Source of the DNA: Lumbricus terrestris
Lineage: Eukaryota > Annelida > Clitellata > Crassiclitellata > Lumbricidae
Direction: 5' to 3'
NCBI GenBank assembly: GCA_949752735.1
Contig: OX457044.1
Span: 20,094,021 to 20,158,020, forward strand
Length of the DNA stretch: 64,000 bases
Position numbers and translations under genes: made by a program. How positions within the stretch are numbered: position 1 is the stretch's first letter; the number at the start of each line of letters is the position of its first letter. The notes below the pieces were generated by a model that saw nothing but the letters and a program-made list of their open reading frames with translations, did no database searches and had not been told where the DNA came from. Positions 54,902 through 64,000 of the stretch are shown here, one piece after another.

Positions 54902-56158
54902 CAGGGCCGGATTTAAACAGAGTGAGGCCCTAAAGCAACTTCAATAATGAGGCCCCACTTAAGGATAAAAACAGACAAAATGCGTCTTGCTAGATCTAAG
55001 TAGCCTATATTCCTAATGCATATTGCATCAGTGATCCATGTTTGATTAACTACTGTTAGTCTTTATAATGAGTTGAACTGTAATTGATACACTCTTTTCA
55101 TTCCAGCTTTTTTATGGAATAAGCTTGGGCCTATATACTAAAAACCACAATGAAGTTTTACATAACCTTTCCCTGCATTTCTGCATCGCATAATCTGCGA
55201 TAATGTCATCAAAAGGAATTTTGCACAGCTGTTTGCATTCGATGAAAAGCAAGCTCAATGAGCAGATTTAGTTTATTGTGCATCGTGTAGCGAAGTTCGC
55301 TTTTTTATGCGCTTGAGCTGCGAGAACGACCGCTCGTGAGTCGCCAGTGCAATTTGTTAGGCCTAGCCTACCATTAGACTCTGAAACATACGAAGCACCA
55401 CTTCAAGGTTAGGAAAAGCGCTTTTGATGCCGCCCCTGACAATGATATGTCATACAAATCTTGATGACTTATATCCTTATATTCACCATTTCTCCAGTTG
55501 TCTTGGAAGCGTTTCTTTACAGGAATTATTTTTCATCAATATCACTTCTGTTTAATTAGAAATTATTTATTTATGAATCCAACTTCGATTTCAGCGGGAT
55601 TGTTTTAATCAATGACATTTCTATTTAAGTAAAAATAATTTTTATGAATCCGACTTCTATGTTGCAAGAATTATTTTCGTCAATCCGACTTGTATAAACA
55701 CAGAAACGGTGAAAACCGTGACACCCATGCAATGGCGAATAATTAAATACGCTAAATTGTGGGCTACTTTTACCATCGATCAAACATTCAAAAAACGTGT
55801 TCTACCTCACTTTCCGCATTAAGCAATAATGTATCGGTTGTCGCAGGTTCTTAGCCTACCAGACGCAATATAAATATCGATGAGACGCAAGCGTTCAACT
55901 TAGTTATTAAAGAACTGAGACTAAAAGCAAGTGTGTTCGATCTTACGCATTAGCCGCATCAATTCCTACTAAAAAGTAAGATAAAATGATTGATTATAAT
56001 CAAACTTGAACTAAAGAACAAATCAGTGGCTTATAATTTATAAGTTATAATTTATAAGCCACTGAGTTTTTTTCTTTAGTTCACTTTTGGAGGCCCCCAG
56101 ATCCGGAGGCCCTAAGCACTGGCTTAGTTGGCTTAGCCTACATGTAAATCCGGCCCTA
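54902..56158. mobile_element. hAT-like element, CAGGGCCGGATTT family, 1257 bases
   Basis: The ends CAGGGCCGGATTTAAAC and TGTAAATCCGGCCCTA are inverted and flanked by a perfect 8-base duplication GCATCTGG (54894-54901 and 56159-56166). GAGGCCC words lie inside both ends. A hairpin of about 35-base arms (around AAATCAGTGGCTTATAATTT) lies at 56010-56085. No intact transposase. Confidence 0.88.
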
Positions 56159-56214
56159 GCATCTGGGCATTTACATAGAGGCTTAGAGCATAATTATCTT
56201 TCACTTCGATGAGC

Positions 56215-56537
56215 TGTCAGGCAAAGGGTTGGATACGGAATTTTTCGCAGGGGGAGAAAAAAGGTTCGCTGGTCTTTGGCCGAAAAAATCTGATGACTTT
56301 AATCGTTTCGTCAAAATGCCGGGAAAAAGTAACATTTTGCCCGCCAGAACAGCTGATGACCTTTTTCAGTCACACGCTACTTTTCTCCGTCTTCTCTGTC
56401 ACCTTTTCCCGTTGCATTGATAGAAAACCTGTACGGGGAGGGGGCCCACGTGCATTTCCCCGCCAGAATAGCTGGTGAAAAATGTGCAAATTTCTTAATA
56501 AGGTATGGCCGGATTTGCCCCGCCTGGATCCGCCCCT
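56215..56537. mobile_element. MITE, CAGTGGCGGATCC family, copy C (left end lost)
   Basis: The right end CCTGGATCCGCCCCTG and CGCCAGAATAGCTGGT match 18426-18823. Repeated CGCCAGAA-AGCTGATGAC blocks lie inside. Confidence 0.65.
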
Positions 56538-56623
56538 GGTCAGGCAGGAAAGCGATAACCCGTTAGGTCTCCTATTTACCTATTACTAAATTAAAAAATT
56601 ATGTTTAAAGTTGTAGGCCTATA

Positions 56624-56777
56624 CAGTGTGAGAATTGTGAAAAAGTAACTTGGAGGTTGGAATGTGATCCACTTGGAATTGGGGTACCGGTATTAAAAGT
56701 AGACCTTATTATGGTGCATTGGTGCTCTAAGAAAGACTGGGGGGTTGAAACCCCAGCTCCCGGCAATTCTCACCCTG
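56624..56777. mobile_element. MITE, CAGTGTGAGAATTG family, copy B
   Basis: The ends CAGTGTGAGAATTGTG and GGCAATTCTCACCCTG are inverted; flanks GGCCTATA and GGTCTATG match 6/8. Confidence 0.8.
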
Positions 56778-57425
56778 GGTCTATGTCTATAGCCTATAGA
56801 TCTAGGCTACAGGAAAAAGTTACAGAAATAGGACCTACATATAGGCTACCTGATCAGCAACTCGATCGGCACCTCCCGCAATTTGTGCATCACGGACTTT
56901 TAGGCAATCTGAAAGCAAAGCTTTCCAAGAAGTCCTATACCCGAGAATCTATTCGTTTACCATGAATCTCTTCGTTTCTGCAAATTTCACGTTGTTCGAA
57001 TACGAATCAATATTGAACGCAGGCTATCCGACGTACGTATATCCCTGCACGACCTAATCTGGGCCACTACTTCAAACCAATACTTAAAACTGATCCTGGT
57101 ATAGGTACTTACCAGTCTTTTCTGCCTCACTGATTTTGTGTTGACGGGGCCTCAGCGTCTGAGCTGGTCGCTGGGTCCCGCCAAAGGCGCACTATCAAAG
57201 CTATCCATTATAAATAAACAGTTGCCGAAATTGCAGAACTATTTCTTTGTACTTTGCGGCCAGTGTCGTTATAAAAAATAAAAAAGTCCAAAATTGTAGG
57301 CCTTATAATTATTATTAGCAACGTCCATGGGTCACGCTGCTTACTGCAATAAAGGAACACAGAAACCCTAGCGCATAGTTCTAATCCTAGAAGAATCCCG
57401 AACGCTAGCCATAATATTATATTCC
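56778..57425. other. Intergenic DNA, nothing firmly recognised
   Basis: A short frame at 56840-56960 (DRHLPQFVHHGLLGNLKAKL) might be an element relic. Confidence 0.3.
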
Positions 57426-57573
57426 CAGTGTGAGAATTGTGGAAAAATAACTGGGACTATGATCCAACGGACTATGATCCACTAAGAATTATAGGGTGAA
57501 AAACATACTTTGCAATGGAGCTCTAAGAAAGACTGGGTTTTCAACCCCCAATACCCTGGCAATTCTAACCCTG
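57426..57573. mobile_element. MITE, CAGTGTGAGAATTG family, copy C
   Basis: The ends CAGTGTGAGAATTGTGG and GGCAATTCTAACCCTG are inverted. The interior is close to 56624-56777. Confidence 0.78.
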
Positions 57574-57785
57574 CCTAACCCTAACATAAACTCTTACTCT
57601 AGCCGTCCTCACCTCTAACCATAAGAGAAACACTAAGCCTAGTTTTTCTCCGGCTGCTTCAACGCCATTGGCTAGCTAAACATAGGACGTGTTGCTTTTT
57701 AACGACACTGCGGTGTCATATGGCTCGTTGAACACACCAACTGTGCGAACTCCGCCACTAGTAGACTATAAGCCCCTCTCTTGGG

Positions 57786-58640
57786 TGACCCGTCAAAATA
57801 GCCCCGTCATAATCGCCCACCGAGTCGGTGATATTTTAGATCTGTGATTCATTTTACTTCTAGTTCTTATTCACTTCTGTCGGGTCCATTTTACTTCTCA
57901 TTCTACTTCTAGCTCTTAAATAATTTTACTTCTAGTTCTTATTCACTTCTGTCGGGTCCATTTTACTTCTCCTTCTACTTCTCCAATAATTTTACTTCTA
58001 CTTCTGGCTTTTCACAATTTGCTTATTTTTGTACTCATCTCTTACTCTTGCCATTAACGCTTTCACTCCACATACATTTGTCAATGTAATGGTTTCAATT
58101 AGCTTAATTATAGGTCTACTAAAAATCGATGTTATGTAGGCCTACATGCAACTTATTGCAACAGAACAATATAAACATAGCTGTAAGTCACTTTAGAGTT
58201 CAGTCTCAGAAATAAGACCATATGAAACTTTAAGAGTAGCCTACGTAAACTGTCACCAGCCAATTATCTTGGAATTCATTCCAAGAAATTCACGCATTTC
58301 GGGGGACTGCTTCATACGGTTTCTGCGACCATCCATAAATTTTTTGAAATTTCTTGATTTTCGTTTCTAAAATATTTTTACTTCTTATTATTATTCACTT
58401 CTGGAGGTCTCAATTTTACTTCTTATTCTATTCTCGTTCTAACAATAATTTTTTTATTCTGCTTCTACTTCTACTGAACGAATATCAAATAATTATAATT
58501 CTTATTCTACTTCTTAGTCACGAAAATATCACTGGCACCGACAAAACAGCCCCGTCATAATCGCCCACTGACAAAATAGCCCCGTCAAAATCGCTCAGCG
58601 ACAGAGTAGCCCCGTCGAAATAGCCCCGTCAAAACAGCCC
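57786..58640. repeat. Region bounded by direct AGCCCCGTC short repeats
   Basis: Two clusters of CAAAATAGCCCCGTCATAAT-type units, at 57786-57825 and 58545-58630, in the same orientation. They bracket a T/C-rich stretch with TTTTACTTCTAGTTCTTATT repeats (57845-58010 and again at about 58370-58510). Confidence 0.65.
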
Positions 58641-58970
58641 ATGAAAGTAGGCTATAGTACCGACAACGTAGCGCAAGGACACACATGGGCGGAGTTTATC
58701 AGGGGCTAGGGGGCTAAAAAAAACCAAGAAACCCCATATTTTTCGGGCTTAGCTCCCCAGGGACTTCCAACTGACGACTAATGAATAGGTGATCAACTTC
58801 TCGGCCGAAAAATACACAGTAAGTTTCATGAGATTTAAACTTGACGACTAAAAAAAGTTATCAACTTTTTCAGGCCGAAACGGATAAAAAATTTCGGCGC
58901 CGCGCCTTCTTGACCAAGTTATTAGCCACCACCCCCCCAAACGGAAGCCAAACTCCGCCCATGAGGACAC

Positions 58971-59075
<105 letters not shown>

Positions 59076-59289
59076 CGACAATTTCCATGGCGCCGTAACA
59101 CAGCACATGCCGTTACAAAGGCGCCTCTACAAACACGAACGCAAACGCAATAGTCGTACATTCAATCAAAAGTACGCCTTAGAAACAGATATGTCTTCAG
59201 TCGAGTTTTGAAAGCCTCAACTGAATTGATTTTTTCTAATCTCAAATAATAATTGTTAATAATGATAATATATAAGATGTCTTTGGTGA

Positions 59290-59330
59290 GCCTTCACGTG
59301 ATTCACGTCTGTTCTTGACGTCACAAATCA
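59290..59330 (+). promoter_or_regulatory. E-box and CRE cluster upstream of the second F-box gene
   Basis: TTCACGTGATTCACGT (with a CACGTG E-box) is followed by CTTGACGTCAC (a CRE) about 230 bases before the ATG at 59552. A promoter role is inferred from position and from the similar CRE upstream of the paralogue. Confidence 0.4.
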
Positions 59331-59551
59331 CAATACAGTTTCAGCAGCGACTTCCGCTCGTTTAACTATTCTTAAGTTTTCAACATTTACAGTTTTTAAC
59401 TCTAAAATTTCCGATATTCTTTCATGATCTTTGTCTTATACGGTTTAATTTTCAGTCGCACTTGAGTTTGTTATAGGCATACTCTTTGAAACTACGCCGC
59501 TTTTATCAGCAATCGATTCGTAGGTTCAAAGGCGGATTGTTGAAAGACGCC

Positions 59552-62388
<2,837 letters not shown>

Positions 62389-62794
62389 GTACCGGATATT
62401 TATAGAAACATATCCAATATTATGTTTACAGAAATCCAATTTGTATGGCAATTGTTTGTCCGGTCTGAGTAGGTTTCTCGAAGGGTAGCTGGACCAATTT
62501 TTTAAATGAATGATTGAATGCATGAATTAAAGCGTGTGGTCAGACCATGCTTTGCTGCCTGATTTAATTTTCAGGCCTCAATTTTACCATTCTCTACTAC
62601 CATCCACCCTCCTCAGTCCCAATCTCCTTCCATTTATCATTCCATGGTTCTTGCATTATTTCCTCAAACACTGAAGCACTAAGAATTTAGGAAAATTACA
62701 TTATTGTAACTATAATGGTTTAATTTTCCCATTCCTTACTCCCGTCACCCATTCCTACCTCCATCCCTCACTCCATCCATCCCTCATTCCACTA

Positions 62795-63530
62795 TTTCTT
62801 GGCGAAAATTACGAACTGTAGGGACGTATTGGAGGCATTATAGGTGAAAGGATGCAATGGTGAGAGCGTTGGAAGCAGCGGCGCCTGCAGGCGTACGCAC
62901 TTACGCAAGTGCGTACAGCAGCGGTGCCCGCAGACGTACGCACACAGGTAAGTGCGTACAGCGGCGGATAGAAAAGCGGTATGTTTTTGGCAAATTGCGT
63001 ACAGCGGCGGATAGCAGAAAAGGTTTTTTTGGGGAGAATTCTAGGTTGATGACTAAAAAAAAAAAAAAAAAAAGGTCATCAGTTTTTTCGGCGGATAGAA
63101 AAGGTATCTTTTTGGGAAATTCTAGGTTGATGACTAAAAAAAAGGTGATTAGTTTTTTCGGCGACCGAAATTTTTTTCCCCTCCATCGAAAATTTCTGTG
63201 CGTACAAGAAAAAAATCCTGCGGGCGCCGCTGGTTGGAAGTCTGACTTAGTGACAAAACTCATATCTTAGACGTGTATTTTATGAAAATTAAGAAGTGTG
63301 GGCCGTATGAGAGGTATTGGTGAACGGATGCAATAATGGTGAGAGCGTTGGAGCTGTGACTTAGTGTCAGTATTCGTATCTGAGACGTGTATTTGATGAA
63401 AGTTAAGAGCTGTGCGGACTTATGAGAGGTATTCCTGGTGAACTAATGCATTGTGAGTGCGTTGGAGCTGCGCCTTAGTGAAAATATTAATTTCTAAGAC
63501 GGGTATTTGGCGAAAATTACGCAGTGGGTC
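62795..63530. repeat. Tandem repeat, ~113-base period, about 3 units, interrupted by a MITE
   Basis: Units share GGTGAGAGCGTTGGAG, ACTTAGTG, AGACGTGTATTT and GAAA(A/G)TTA. The first unit is split by the element at 62876-63232. Confidence 0.8.
62876..63232. mobile_element. hAT-like MITE, CAGCGGCGCC family
   Basis: The ends CAGCGGCGCCTGCAGG and CCTGCGGGCGCCGCTG are inverted, with a perfect 8-base duplication GTTGGAAG (62868-62875 and 63233-63240). Inside are GTGCGTACAGC and GGTTGATGACTAAAAAA repeats. It inserted into one unit of a tandem repeat. Confidence 0.88.
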
Positions 63531-64000
63531 GTGACTAATGTGTTTATAATTGGTTTTTGATTAATTTTATTGAGCTGCACCAGAAGGCGTAGTCACCCCA
63601 CTGCTACCTCTATAGCTACATAAAATGTCAAAGTTTAATCCATTTTGAGCGCAAAAACTTTATGGGTGGCAACAGCCACCCTTCGGTAGCCTGAGGTTAA
63701 ACGTTCGGCATATATTATACGTCATCCGAGAAACATTTTTTATCATATCAACAATAAATTGTCCTTAGTGTTTCGTCGTCAACACAGCTAGCGTAGCAGC
63801 CAACGTCTCAGAGAAAAGCACCACCATGCACTATACTTATTTTAAGCGGCATTTAATCCACTAATATTTGAACATTAGTCTACTTGCCACTGTATATTGT
63901 GGTCATTCATTGATGCTTAAGGCGATAGAAAATACTATTAGGCCTATACCGAGTTGTCTATAGTCAGCATCGCATTGATGTTGCTCGACATGATTAATTG
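63531..64000. other. Window end, nothing recognised
   Basis: No propeller exon of the F-box paralogue, and no other gene or repeat, is seen. Confidence 0.4.

Noticed and set aside
62401..64000. Propeller exon of the paralogous F-box gene
   Set aside because: No frame here resembles CIKCYDHD or IDPSDRLVVVD; the exon, if present, is beyond the window.

Overview
This is a 64 kb piece of an animal nuclear genome: split genes with GT-AG introns, AT-rich DNA, many microsatellites and a heavy load of transposable elements. A 24-cysteine Wnt11 gene, Toll-like-receptor-type LRR remains and CR1/L2-like LINEs point to a non-vertebrate bilaterian, probably marine. The phylum cannot be fixed from the sequence. 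The word AGGCCTA/TAGGCCT recurs throughout the non-coding DNA.

Three genes can be modelled by hand. (1) On the minus strand at 5531..521 is a four-exon gene for a 391-residue protein with an F-box-like segment followed by a beta-propeller-like region. (2) On the minus strand at 28557..9668 is a complete five-exon Wnt11. All exon phases join, giving 352 residues, 24 cysteines after the signal peptide, the serine that is lipidated in Wnts, and the characteristic C-terminal cysteine cluster. (3) On the plus strand from 59552 is the 5' part of a paralogue of gene 1. It has the same intron phases, and its F-box exon has the same length (208 bases); the propeller exon is probably beyond the window. 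Genes 1 and 3 sit at opposite ends of the window and point outward.

Most of the rest is mobile DNA. At least seven families of short non-autonomous elements have hAT-like ends and 8-base target duplications. They lie in the introns of gene 1 (1.4-5.5 kb) and Wnt11 (9.8-28.5 kb) and between genes. A nearly intact LINE (39.2-43.0 kb) carries endonuclease and reverse transcriptase and is broken only by two single-base shifts in homopolymers. Several 5'-truncated LINE 3' ends share their last ~40 bases with tRNA-derived SINEs. A different retroelement end, with a Cys/His motif and a possible PD-(D/E)XK nuclease (51.6-52.8 kb, with a fragment at 26.5 kb), is embedded in GAT/AAT microsatellites. 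A broken Toll-like receptor gene at 48.3-49.8 kb ends in a near-perfect 196-base palindrome.

Signals that deserve attention are the minisatellite that provides the Wnt11 exon 3 acceptor and repeats look-alike splice sites beside it, the F-box/propeller paralogue pair, the SINE-LINE tail sharing, mobile elements whose ends are made of inverted short tandem repeats, and a hAT-like element with an internal ~92-base repeat array. No rRNA, intact tRNA or CRISPR was seen.
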